This document shows positions 48,535-59,416 of a DNA stretch of 64,000 bases, in pieces. Positions within the stretch are counted from its first letter, which is position 1. Each line of letters starts with the position of its first letter. The DNA lies in NCBI RefSeq assembly GCF_023343835.1, contig NC_064443.1, positions 9,176,001-9,240,000 on the forward strand. Reading direction: 5' to 3'. A model generated the notes under the pieces. That model did no database searches. It was not told the DNA's origin and saw only the letters and a program-made list of their open reading frames with translations. The position numbers and the translations under genes were made by a program. Source of the stretch: Lagopus muta (taxonomy: Eukaryota; Chordata; Aves; Galliformes; Phasianidae).

Positions 48535-48601
48535 AGATGAGGTCGTCTCCATTGGGCTGGTGGCTGTTTAGTCCAGAGGCTGCATAACTGGACATTTTCC
48601 T
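48535..48601 (-). other. Candidate 67-base exon on the minus strand
   Basis: An acceptor (TGATGTTGCCATCACAG) and a consensus donor (GTGAGTAAAC) flank 67 bases on the minus strand. One frame is open with the reading RKMSSYAASGLNSHQPNGDD followed by LI, and contains an ATG in good context (AAAATGT). A second frame is also open. Both splice sites are strong for random sequence. Partner exons and product are unknown. Confidence 0.22.
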
Positions 48602-50317
48602 CTGTGATGGCAACATCAGGACAGGAGTTCTGTTAAGGCAAGGTCAAGGCGAGACTTTCAGAAATAGAGGCTTAGTATAAATGGGTAAGATAGATGAGGA
48701 AAAAGGGCTTGGATCACCTATACAGCCTCTTATGGCCAAAGGGAATGATGTCTTTTCCTACATGGGAACAGCTGAGGTGAAGGCAAGCTGAAACAGTGAC
48801 CCTGAGTTCCTTCATGATGGTTTTGCTCCGCAGACATGAGGCTGATCAATGACTGGTCCCTCTGAAATGCAACTAGTGTGTCCAATTTCTGTACACTGGG
48901 GATCTAATTCAAGTAAGTTTGATAAGGACGGCTAACTCTCTAGCTTCAGCCTGTGCCTCAAAGCCTCCCGGGACACTACTAAGTTAAGACTCTACAAAAC
49001 CTCAAACAAAAGCAGTCCCCCCCCGTCCCCCCCCACACACACTTTTTCTTTTAATACACCTCTTGGTTACACCATGATTCCTATGAAGGTGCCCAGACCT
49101 GTCATGGAGACTCCAAGCACAGTGGTCTCTGCATTATTAGAAGCCCCATAATCCTTCACTGGAGCAAACAGCTTAAAAGTGCAATCTTTCAGGCGGTAAT
49201 TCAGAGACACAGGGAGAGCAGAACAGCTCCAGAGAGCTTGATGATGAGATGGTCTGAAGAAATTTAACCCACTCACCGCGCCAGAAGAAAGCAGTCCAGG
49301 TCACTGATTACTAAAGGTTGCTAATTTTAGACATTTGAATTAATGAGATTAATTTAGTCTCACAAAAGAACTCAGCTGCTTGGCTGGATCCATCCAGCAT
49401 TTGTGGGAGAGGAACAAAATAAACTAAAAGGTCACAGCCTTATCTCAACATCCTTCACTTACGTGTGTTGACCAAAATCACTGCTTGGGTAAGCCAGCCT
49501 GGCCAAAGTGCAAGTGTGCTGGCCAGAGACTTTCTCTTCTGCTGCGGAACACATCCTCTCATCTCGTCTTTGCGTCTTCCTAGGATGCAGGGAGAAGAAA
49601 CCAGCAATTTCTCCAAAACTGCTGGCACAACTGTGGCAAATCAGAGAACTTCAAGAAATCCTGACATCCCCATGCCCTTCCCAGCTGTGAAACAGGTGAT
49701 TTGATTGAGCAGGGTGATTGCACCAAAGACCAAGCAGCTTTTCTAGTCAATGCACAGCTACAAACATCTCTCAAATCCTCACAGCAATTAAATACTTCAT
49801 CAATAAAAAATAAACACACTTCATTTTCTATTTATAAAAGAATCTCTCCCTCCTCCCCCCAATGTTTTATTTTAGCAAGTGCACTCAACCATGTTCTCAA
49901 TCTGCACTTCATTTCCTGCTATTCAGCTTTCTGTGGTTCACAGACAAAAATACCTGGGGGGGAAAAAAAGCACAATACCAGATCCCAGGAGGCTCTGACT
50001 TACCGCAGGAAAAAAATGTGGCATGCTGCATAACAGGAGCCCATGCCCATGCTGGGAGCAAGGAGGCACAACGGGCAGAGCAGAGTACATTAACTCAGAT
50101 GTTATGGTGCCAAGAGCTTCCTACCACTTCTCCAGCCATGAGAGCAGTGAGCCGCTCTGTCTCCATCATCTGCCACTGGTTCCTCAGGAGCAGTGGAGAA
50201 AGCAAGGAGTTCTTTCTGTTGGAGGAAAAGCAGCGTGCTGGGCAATCCTTCAGCCCCAAAGCAAGAGTAATCAAGAGTTTGAGTCCCAAGAAAAGGCTCC
50301 TGGGTGATCTGTGAGCG
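48602..50317. other. Non-coding stretch with C-rich runs
   Basis: C runs at 49017-49024 and 49026-49034. On the minus strand, 49253-49067 reads NYRLKDCTFKLFAPVKDYGA within an open frame ending at a stop beside a weak GTGTAA donor. It is protein-like but not supported by good splice sites. 49330-49460 is AT-mosaic. No gene supported. Confidence 0.35.
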
Positions 50318-50648
50318 GCGTTTAGTATCTAAAGGGGGACTGTAAGAAAGAAGGGAACAGACTCTTTAGCAGGGTCTGTTGTGACAGGACAAGGGGAAAT
50401 GGTTTCAAACTAAAAGAGGGAAGATTTAGATTGCATATAAGGAACAAGTTTTTACAATAAGGACAGTGAGGCACTGGCACAGGTTGTCTAGAGCTGTGGC
50501 AGATGCCCCATCCCTGGAGACACTCAAGGTCAGGCTGGATGGGCTCTGAGCACCTGATGGAGCTGTAGGTGTTCTTGTTCATTACAGGGGAGTTGGACCA
50601 GGAAGGCTTTAAGGGTCCCTTCCAACATAAATGATCTTGTAATTCTAC
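50318..50648 (+). repeat. CR1 LINE fragment, plus orientation
   Basis: TTTAGTATCTAAAGGGGGAC, GACAGGACAAGGGGAAATGG, TTAGATTGCATATAAGGAAC, CAGTGAGGCACTGGCACAGG and CCAGGAAGGCTTTAAGGGTC follow CR1 order for about 330 bases in sense orientation, ending in a degraded tail repeat. Confidence 0.92.
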
Positions 50649-50712
50649 AGTTTCTGCAGCCATTCCAGTCCACAAGGATTCTAAACAACTGTGGTTGGCA
50701 CAATGTATGAGA

Positions 50713-50972
50713 GCATAGAATCGTAGAATTGTTAAGGTTGGAAAAGACCACCAGGATCATCCAGTCCAATTGTCCTCTAATGTTGTCTACTAACCAGTTG
50801 CCCCTCAGTGCCACATCTCCACATTTCTTGAACATCTCCAGGGATGGTGACTCCACCACTCTCTGGGCAGCCTGTGTCAGTGCCTGACCACTCCTTTGGA
50901 GAAGAAGATTTTCCTAACGTATAACCTGAACCTCCCCGGGCACAACTAGAAGCCACTCCTTCTCATCCTAAA
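50713..50972 (-). repeat. CR1 LINE fragment, minus orientation
   Basis: GCATAGAATCGTAGAATTGT, TAAGGTTGGAAAAGACCACC, AACATCTCCAGGGATGGTGA and CTCCACCACTCTCTGGGCAG give a CR1 tail in reverse complement. It lies tail-to-tail with the plus-strand copy that ends 65 bases earlier. Confidence 0.92.
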
Positions 50973-53900
50973 TCAGATTCAGCCTAGCAGCAAATTGCAA
51001 AGGGATTTATGAACCAAGATATATAGGGTATCCTCGGGCAGGATGTGGCCATTTGTGATTTGGATAGAAGGACGAAGTTTTGGAAGAGGGGTGAAAATGA
51101 GGATTTATGTTCTTGGTGATGAAGTTCTCCTCACCTGCTGCATCACACTCTCTTTTTATCTCTTTTTTTCATCACACTGAACTTTCTTCTAGTGATGCTC
51201 CCTGCCAGAGAGAAAACATAGGACACAAGTGAGATGAGCCCGACAAGGAATCCACCAAAAGAGACTTGGCAGATCTACCTCTGTCACAGCCAAGGGAGAA
51301 CAAGTGAGGCTGGGGATGGAGCCATGGCAGTCCAAACAAGACAGTCCCACACTGGCTGCTCCACTGGTGGCAGAGATGATGGAAACAACAGCAGGGAGCT
51401 CACTCACTCATTTTTATCAAGCCTCTTCACCCCAAGTAATGTGAAACGCGATACTAAATAGGTGACACAGTCTTAGAAACAGTCTGTGCTCCAGCTTCCT
51501 CTGCCATCCCCAGTGGAGAGTTGCAGCTACAGGGTTTGTTGGGGTTGATTTAGCAAAGGGAAAGGAGAGAGGGAATGGAGCCAGAGCCGGAGAGGGAGAA
51601 ACAAGAAGGAGAAAGGAACGTCCAGGGAAGGAGCGAGCTTGGGGCTAAACGTAAGTGTTAGGGAACACAGAAGAGTTTGTAAGCACAGAGATGGGAAGGC
51701 AGAGAAGGAGAGCCAAGGATAAATTGTTTTGATGAGTGCTCCAACCCTGAAATAAATATAACCACCCAAGGGGGCTGTGTGACTCAGTCTGACATTTTGG
51801 CTATTTTTTTCATGCCACCAGATGTAATCAATTTAGCTGGGGTTGGTGGGGGAAGCACACACGTTTTTATTGCATTCTAATGTCCACCAAAAAAAGATGT
51901 ATTTTGTTTTGTTTTCTACTTGGAGTGTATGGCACTTCATGCAACACCAAGCACGAGCAGAACTTCCACCTGCCCTTCACCATCACAGAAATAAGAGTTT
52001 GGGGGTGTAGGGGCAGATGGATCTGTTTAGGTGCAGCCGGTGCAGCCAGAGCAGCCCCCTCATCTCCACTGCAGCGGGAAGAAAATCTCCAAGCCAGAGG
52101 AGAACGTAAAGGAAAGCTGTGCAACCTCATTCGCATTCACTTCAATATGCACGAGGGAACAAATATGGCCAATAACATCCTAAGATATTGTCGTGCTGAA
52201 ATTCTTTGTTTACCAAGAAACGACATGTTGAAAGCCCTTGGCATCTACGAAGCAGATGATTTCTATTCATTTATTTGAAGCATTTTGCAGTACTTACCCA
52301 GACGCTTGGAGTGATTATCTTGCCAGATCTCATGTGGAGGACTGGGTCAGATGGGCGAGCTCCAGCAAGTCTCCTGGTGTCCTAAAGGAAGCGGTGTGGT
52401 ACTCAGGCAGGTAGCACTCACCCTCCAAACCCATCCCACACCAAGAGTGTCCGTCCAGCTCACTGCTTTCGGTTGTAGGCTCAGTTGGGCATACAAACCT
52501 TCAACTCCTGTCCAAACCTGTGGGGAAATGTTTCTGCGCATTGTTAAACAGCTCCTGCATTCAACCCAGAGGCTGATGCTGTTCTGTGGTAGGTGAAAAA
52601 TTCTTATATTTACTCTCTGCAAAATATTTTGGACTCTGAAGACTTCTTGCTCAGGCAGACTCCTCCTGAATTAATAACAGCTTTGCCTGAGCAGCAGTTA
52701 GGAAATGAGAAGAAAGTGCCATGGAAATCAGAGTATTTTTCATTCATTCTGGTGATGGACTCTGCAGATAAACGTGCCGTCGGGAAACACCCATTTCCCT
52801 TTCTGCCATGCAGCTGTCCACCTCTAGCTGCTGCCCATTTACCTGCAGAAAGGTTGTAGGAACTTAGCCCAGCACAGGGCCTAAGATCACACATGCTCAA
52901 ACTAAGCAAAACTGTCCACTGAACTGGTCACCAGCTCTCCAATACCACACCTGCTGTGTCTAACATTCACAGTACCATACACCCTGTATTTTCCCTTAGA
53001 AACTGTAGAGGTAGCTTTTCCCCAGTTACTTCCTCCATGGCTAGATCTTTGAATGCCCTCTCCTTGCATGGCTGTCGGCATGGAAAAGAAGCCCAAGTTC
53101 CCTTGCAGGGTCTTCTTCTTGCCAGCTCTGTTTTAATTAGCGCCATTGCCATCTCCTAGGAAGCGAAGGCGTTTAGGAATAAGGATCCATGTGAGGTCAC
53201 ATAATTTCTTAAGATGATGTACAGTACTTCTTCATTTTCAACTCTGAGTGCATCTTCCTTCTCTCTTGAACACATCTCCAGAATCTTAAACGCTACTTCA
53301 AAAATCAAATACACTGCATTTATTTAAAGTGTCACAGTTAGTCTTATCTGTTAATTACAAAATATTTCCCCCTTTAAGTGAGTCGTTTGAAACATACATA
53401 AATGATTTTAGAGCAAGAATTCCTTATCACCTATCTTTATGTTTCAAATCAAGCCATCCACCATGATACGTTCTGAGCATTTTGCCAATGCACTGTGCAT
53501 TCAAGGAACTACTTCATGCGTGCTCAGTACACGGACTACGCCAATTTCATATGTATGTGTGTGTGTCTGGAAGTACCAAATTAATATTTGCATTCATACG
53601 CTTGTGGAGACAATTTCCAGACATTCAGGAAGTTGTCCTGACATGATGGGGTGGAGAAGGGAGTGGAGAAAATTCTACGTTTGTGCGATGACCTTGTGTT
53701 AACTTTGTAATGCCACAAATCCTTGGACTGGAACTCGCTAGCTTTTGAAGATTTAATTAGTTAGGCTTACTATTTGGTTATCCTGACTTTCTAAGAAAAA
53801 GAAGGCTGTCAAAGGAAAACAATCTTTAAATTTGAAAATCCAAAGAAAAATGTGCATTAAACCACAAAATTCCTGTCAATAATAAATTCAACCCTACAAT

Positions 53901-53996
53901 CACTGCTACAGAAACATAATGAATGGAGGTTTCTCAGTGCCAAGATGTAATTTTTGCTTCTTCAGTTCTAAACAGATTTTTCTGTGTTTGACTTGC

Positions 53997-54034
53997 CCTT
54001 TCTTTCTTTCTTTCTTTCTTTCTTTTTTTTTTTT
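53997..54034 (+). repeat. (CTTT)n microsatellite with T tail
   Basis: About six CTTT units run into a T run of about 12. Visible directly, and likely variable in length. No parent transposable element is recognisable next to it. Confidence 0.95.
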
Positions 54035-54391
54035 AAGAAATAAAATTAAAGAAGAAAATGCTAGCAAACCAAAAGCCTCCTACCAGGGATACTCATAACT
54101 GAGTTAACACTGGGCTTTTAAGACCAGCATCCTCAATCCAGATAGGAAGAAAGGCAAGCTGCAAATCCAGTACACGCATTAAGATATCCATTTTAAATTT
54201 CCACAACTTCCTAACTGATAAAATACTTTTCCTCAACCTGAGAAATTTTTTAGCCACTTCACTAAGGGGATGGAATTGAAGTTGCACTAAAAAAGTCTTG
54301 ATATTCTTCGATGCTAGAAGTGGAGATATTTGCCCTTATATTTTTGAATCATTCTTTAAAAGTAGAGCAGATCAAAGACTAATGATCAGTT

Positions 54392-54426
54392 TGTTCTTTT
54401 GTTTTTTGTTTTTTGTTTTTTTTTTT
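54392..54426 (+). repeat. (GTTTTTT)n low-complexity repeat
   Basis: Three irregular units of G followed by five to eleven T, ending in a T run. It is simple sequence, perhaps the decayed oligo-A tail of a minus-strand insertion, though no insertion body is seen. Confidence 0.85.
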
Positions 54427-55231
54427 CAACAGAAAGCATGATTTTCACAAAATCTGAATGTTCCATGGAAAAACTTCAGTTTTGCCAGACCTTTGCAGCT
54501 TTCCACTTGGGGAGATCTAAATAATTGATTTCCTTTTATGTTCCAGTTGATGGAAATGTAAACTTTTAAGTCAATTTTCAAAACAAATAAACAAGTAAAT
54601 AAATCAGAATACATCATCTAAAGATTTTCTTCAGCTTGACATCTCCTTGGGCATGAAAGATGAACTTTCACCATTGGTGAGGAGCTCCACAAAGGGGACT
54701 CCAACCAGCACAGTCCATACCTTCAGAGCAAAAACTTGTCACTGGGCTTGGATGAAGCATGGAAAATTCCAAAAGGAATGAGTTTGAGAAAGACACAAGC
54801 ACAAGTGAAGGAGGAGAGGCAGGAATAGCAGTTGGAGCTCAACCTCTGTTCCAGCAGCTCTTGCCAATGGCTGTGAGTGCTAATAAGGAACAGTCCCCCT
54901 GTGCATGCCATGTGCAGCCAAGGCAAGATGGATGCATTCATTTCTGCTGTTGAGCAGTCCAGACCAGATACTGGCTACGGATGCGTTAGTAGAGACCCTT
55001 ACCAGTATTCTTCCACCCTGAAGAAACACTTCTTGGGATGCAGCACATTAATGCAATGCAATGCTGAGCCTCCTTTTATCCACTGCTGCGGCTGCAGGTT
55101 GGGTATCACCAGCCCATGTGCATCTCCAGGGCAGCTCAGCTTTTTCTGCATGTCCTGCCTGAGCACTGAGGCGTTTGCAGCATTGCCATGACTTCAGACG
55201 GCTGGCAGGGAGGGGACCTGGAGATGATAGG

Positions 55232-55367
55232 TCCCTGGGGACACCTAAGGTCAGGATGGACGGGCTGTGAGCTCTTGATGAAGCTGTAGGTGTCCCTGAT
55301 TATTGCGGAGGGGTTGGACCAGATGTCTTTTAAGGGGCCCTTCTATCTCAAACAATTCTATGATTCA
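55232..55367 (+). repeat. CR1 LINE fragment, plus orientation
   Basis: GGTCCCTGGGGACACCTAAG, GTCAGGATGGACGGGCTGTG, GATGAAGCTGTAGGTGTCCC and TCTCAAACAATTCTATGATT show the CR1 3' end in sense orientation with an intact tail word. Confidence 0.92.
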
Positions 55368-56330
55368 GCTGCCTTTCTCATCTCTTTACTTGTCAGAGCA
55401 GCTTATGGCCCAACTGAGACCTCTCCTGTTGCAGAGGGAGATGTCGCTCCTACAGGATGAAGGGTTTTTTGGAGCCTTTCTTCCATGTGCCCAGCCTCTC
55501 CCTGCCTTCCCCAGGCCTGAGAGCAACCAGAGGCAATTGCAACCTGAGTCCCATCCCAGCCCCAAGAGTCCCACACACAGCTTCTCCCCACACACATCTC
55601 TGCTCTTCCTCCTTCAGAGTAGGACAGCTGTCCCCAGAAGGCAGCTCTCAGGACAATTTTTAAACAATCCAATATAAATGGAGTTTGCAAACCTATTTCT
55701 TCACAGTTTCTTCCTGCCCTGGAGCACCTTTTCCTTCTGTTCACCCTGCTGGGGCTAGCAAAATGGGGGGTGTTTTCTTTTTCTCTGGAAAAAAGGAAAG
55801 AAAAAACAAAAAAATCAGCATTGCCAACTCTTGCAATTTCAGTCCCACAGTACTTAATGTTTTTCTTCACCCCCTCCCCAGCTCCATGCTCTGGTGAATT
55901 ATGCAAAAATCTCACATTTCATTTTAAAAAGAAAAGAAAAAGGAACAGGCAATTCACAAGCCTCCAGGTTCTAGAGAAAAGCTGAGAAATGCAAGGCCAG
56001 TACCCTTTAAAGCACCTCCTCTACTCTGAAATCAAGTACTGTGGAAACAACTTTTTTTTTCTTTCTTCTTTTTAAAACATTTCGTATTTTCTTCCTTTTC
56101 TTAAAGGAAAACATATCTCATGGTTTTGATCTATTCTCATGTCCTGAAGGGCCCAACTGAGTTACGTGAAGTCTCAGATAATTCCATGGGTACCACCTAT
56201 GGCCCACGTTGGCCAGATTTCAGCTCCCAATGAAACCACATGAAGATGAGAATGGCGTTGCCCCAGTACTTCCAGAGCCACACACTGTTCTGCTCATACA
56301 CATCAGCGCAGGGCCACAGATATCTGTGAA
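55368..56330. other. Non-coding stretch, nothing recognised
   Basis: Unique sequence with pyrimidine-rich runs and T/A tracts (56051-56059, 55925-55940). Overlapping frames on both strands (55303-55915) are chance frames. No domain seen. Confidence 0.4.
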
Positions 56331-56750
56331 GGGTCTGGAACACATCTGACAGGGAACAGCTGAGGGAGCTGGGATGGTTCAGTCTGGAGAAGAGAAGGCT
56401 CAAGGAAGACCTTTTCACTCTCTGCAGTACCCTGAAAGGAGGTTGTGGTGAGGTGGAGATTGGGCTTTGCTCACAAGTAACAGCAATAGAATGAGAGGTG
56501 ATGGCCTCAAGTTGTGCCAGGAGAGGTTCAGGTCGGGCGTTAGGAAACATTTCTTCTCAGAAAGAGGGGTGATGCATTGGCACGGGCTGCACCAGGAGTG
56601 GTGGAGTCACAGTGCCTGGAGGTGTTCAAGAACTGTGGAGATGTGGCACTGAGGGATGTGGTCGTGGACATGGCGAGGGTGGGTTGGTGGTTGGACTAGA
56701 TAATCTTAGAGGCATTTCCAACCTTAACAATTCTATCATTCTATAATCTA
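56331..56750 (+). repeat. CR1 LINE fragment, longest copy in the window, plus orientation
   Basis: About 420 bases in CR1 order: GGGAACAGCTGAGGGAGCTG, GTTCAGTCTGGAGAAGAGAA, GGAGAGGTTCAGGTCGGGCG, TTGGACTAGATAATCTTAGA and TTTCCAACCTTAACAATTCT, ending ATCATTCTATAATCT. 5'-truncated, so it carries only the distal coding end and 3' UTR and cannot move on its own. Confidence 0.93.
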
Positions 56751-57384
56751 ACCATGCCCACAGCTCTAAAAGGCAACTTGGCGCTGCTGATCCCTTCATG
56801 TCCTGAGCTCACAAGCACCACCAGCCTGACCAGGGCTTATCCCTGGCTCTGAAGGATGTCTGCTGTGGGATCTCGTGGACACCTGGTTGAGACAGAAAGC
56901 ATGAGGGCACTGGGACAGATCTAGCTGTTAAATCAGTGCCTTGAGGGGACATGCCTATCTTCTTGCTGCGAGCCTCTTCCAGTGTGGAAAACCTTGCAGA
57001 GCAAGGTATGCTCAGCTAAGGACAGTAACTCTGAACCAGTTGGTGGTTTTACTTTTCTCCTTTTTAAAAAAAATTATTTCTAAAATACAACTCATCCAAC
57101 CTGAAATGTTGTGGCTGCTGTTTATATATGGAAAATATTTGATAGCTCAAGTCAGAAAATATAAAATTGAGACTTAAGGGCAATCCAAAACTCCTAGGGT
57201 CCTCAAAATCAGACTAAAAATACCATGAGAACAGACTCCCTTGGACCAGACACCAATTTTCTGCAGCAGCATGAAGGAATTAAAGCTGTCCTAAAGCACC
57301 AGCTGGGCCTTGCCCTGACATTTTCATGTCATCTGCTCCCTGGACCTCTTGTGTCGCCCATGTAGGGGTGGGCTGGAGCCTTTC

Positions 57385-57560
57385 GGGGCCCTGCTGTAAT
57401 CCAGCAAACCTTGGCTGGTAGAACCGGCCCCAGAAGAGATTCCAGCTGGCTTAAGTTAGAGCAGCCACGGGGCTGCTCTAACTTAAACCACCTGCCAGTT
57501 CAGTCCTGGGCCAGCGCTAGGATCTGGGAGGTATAAGTGTGGCCGAAGGCCAACTTTGCC
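57385..57560. repeat. Long imperfect palindrome with a perfect 16-bp core hairpin
   Basis: Core arms TTAAGTTAGAGCAGCC (57451-57466) and GGCTGCTCTAACTTAA (57471-57486) are exact reverse complements around the 4-base loop ACGG. Pairing continues outward with single mismatches (57447-57449 with 57488-57490; 57443-57445 with 57492-57494). Weaker complementarity (GGCCCC with TGGGCC, CCTTTCGG with CCGAAGG) reaches roughly 57385 and 57560. The shape suits a small terminal-inverted-repeat (foldback) transposon relic or a structured RNA. See findings. Confidence 0.7.
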
Positions 57561-59235
57561 TGCTGTCTTCCTCATCTGTCCAAATAGGAGCCAGAGGTCC
57601 AACCCCTACTTATAAAGAGCTCTAGAACAGGGCTTCAGAAGGACACTTTGGAGCTCCTGCTTGCCTTTAAAAATGCAGGAGTGGGGATCCCACCGCTTAG
57701 CCCCATCCTCTGTCCCTTTTCTCACCATGTGCTCCTAATCATGATATTGAAGCCCAGACACGAGGAAATGTGCAAGGACAGGTTCTTTCCTGGAAAGGCT
57801 GATGCCTTCTGCCCTCATTTGACTTCCCAGGCAGCCTCTCCCCTGCAGCTCTGGCGTCTCCACTCCTGTAGGGAACCAAGAAATACAGACCCTGCAGCTC
57901 TTTTTGAAGAGTGGAAAACAGAATAAAATAATAATAAAAATGATAGTTAAAAAAAAAGGCAAAAAAACCTTTTCCCAGACATGTCCAGAGCTCTTGACTC
58001 TTGTTTGAGCTTTAACCACAAGATCACAACCAATTTGCACAGCCGTGATTCAACCGTATTTAGAGAGAGAGATACATAATCATGCGTGATGGTAGGAATT
58101 ACCCTGATAATTCAGCCTGGATTGTCCTGCCCCTGCCCTTCCTACTTGCCTTTCACCCTGCAGCTTCCAAAGATAATGAGTAACAGTGATATTAAACAGG
58201 GATTTGGGTGGGTTTTTTTGTTTTGTTTTGTTTACCTTTTTTTTCCTCCCAGAAAGTGGATAACATGCTACAGTAGATAGAAAAATCCATCCGACTTTAT
58301 TTAACTGTAACATTTATTAAGAGCAGTGAAAAGGTCAGTGCGGAGCTCTCAGTGTATGGGCTAAACTCCTTTCCCCAGCCTTGAATGCGACAAGAAAGCA
58401 GATCCTTTAAGATGCAACTATCTTAAGCTCCCCTCCGATGGTTAAACTCTTAGTAATTCTAGGTTTTGGAGACAAACGTCAAAGCAGAGGGCTCTTCCCT
58501 TCATTATTCAAGTAAAGGCCCCATCAATATTATCTGTAATAAGAATCTGCTGTTGACATGGCTCACCCCGCAGTTCCTGTTCCAGGCAGTAGTCCCTGTC
58601 AATAGGATTAAAGTGGAGGAATGCCTTTGACAAGTCCACTGGCTGTTGATTCATTGCTGCCATCAGGCTGCAGTCTGAGAAAGGCTCCGGACACCATTGG
58701 CGAGCCCACTGTGTCCAGATGGGGCACACAGCCTGCAGGCTTTGATTTCTGGTGCTAGAGGACAGAGGGTTGAGATGGAGAGGAGAACATAGGAGAGGGA
58801 GAGCCTGAGTGGCTCGCATTGTTCATGCCCTACATCTGCACCTTTGGGTAGGGCATAGAAAGGAAGTTGGGTGCCAACTCCACTTTTTCCTGGAGCACAG
58901 CCATGGTTTGTTGGTGATGGGAATGAAGGGTTTTGCTAAAGGGTCCAGAAGTACCACAGTCAAAATGAAATAATGTGGTAAATGCTCTGGAAGGAAGGCT
59001 CTGGGCACCCAGAGCTGCAGATTGCTGGCATGCAGTTGGGCAGACCCAAACCTTGATTACCTTTTGCTGTCTTGTGTCATGAAGCTCTTGATACAATGGC
59101 TCTATTGTCACTCATTGGCTTCTGTGGGCCTGTTTGCAAATGATCAGCTCTCCATCCCTGCAAGCAGGTGGTCGAGGAGGGACAAGTGGGTCCCTGGAGT
59201 CATATGGATACAGCAGTGCTGAAAAACCAGCACTG
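57561..59235. other. Non-coding stretch with one regulatory-looking block
   Basis: 58290-58700 is complex, partly CpG-bearing sequence (TTCAACCGTATTTAGAGAG lies just before; CATTTATTAAGAGCAGTG inside) and may be a conserved element. T/G-T low complexity lies at 58209-58245. No gene supported. Confidence 0.38.
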
Positions 59236-59416
59236 AACTGCCCAGAGAGGTGGTGGTGCCCCATCGTTGGAGACACCCAGGGTCAGACTGGACAGGCTCT
59301 GAGCACCTGATGGAGCTGTGGGTGTCCCTGCTCTTTGCAGAGGTGTCGTACCAGATGACCTGTAACGGTCCCTTCTAACTCAAACAATTCTATGGGTCCA
59401 TAATTCTATGATTCTA
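59236..59416 (+). repeat. CR1 LINE fragment, plus orientation
   Basis: CTGCCCAGAGAGGTGGTGGT, CCAGGGTCAGACTGGACAGG, GATGGAGCTGTGGGTGTCCC and TCTAACTCAAACAATTCTAT, ending TAATTCTATGATTCT, form a complete CR1 3' terminus in sense orientation. Confidence 0.93.

Larger units (their letters stand above)
50973..55231. other. Non-coding stretch with low-complexity tracts
   Basis: No gene supported. A purine-rich stretch lies at about 51540-51660. A 132-codon ATG frame at 51880-52278 is discussed in findings. 53330-53720 is AT-mosaic and possibly regulatory. Tandem pyrimidine repeats lie at 53997-54034 and a G-T6 type repeat at 54392-54426. Confidence 0.4.

Noticed and set aside
49067-49276. Protein-like minus-strand frame containing FKLFAPVKDYG
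   Set aside because: A consensus donor (GTGAGT) opens the frame at its start, and the putative donor at its end is poor, so exon boundaries do not make sense. Noted only within the stretch description.
56197-56550. Minus-strand frame of 117 codons
   Set aside because: It lies mostly antisense to the CR1 copy at 56331-56750, so it is a shadow of the repeat.
57443-57494. Canonical microRNA precursor at the 57.45-kb hairpin
   Set aside because: The terminal loop is only 4 bases and the core pairing is perfect, unlike usual animal pre-miRNAs, and I recognise no known seed. Kept only as a structured element of unknown type.
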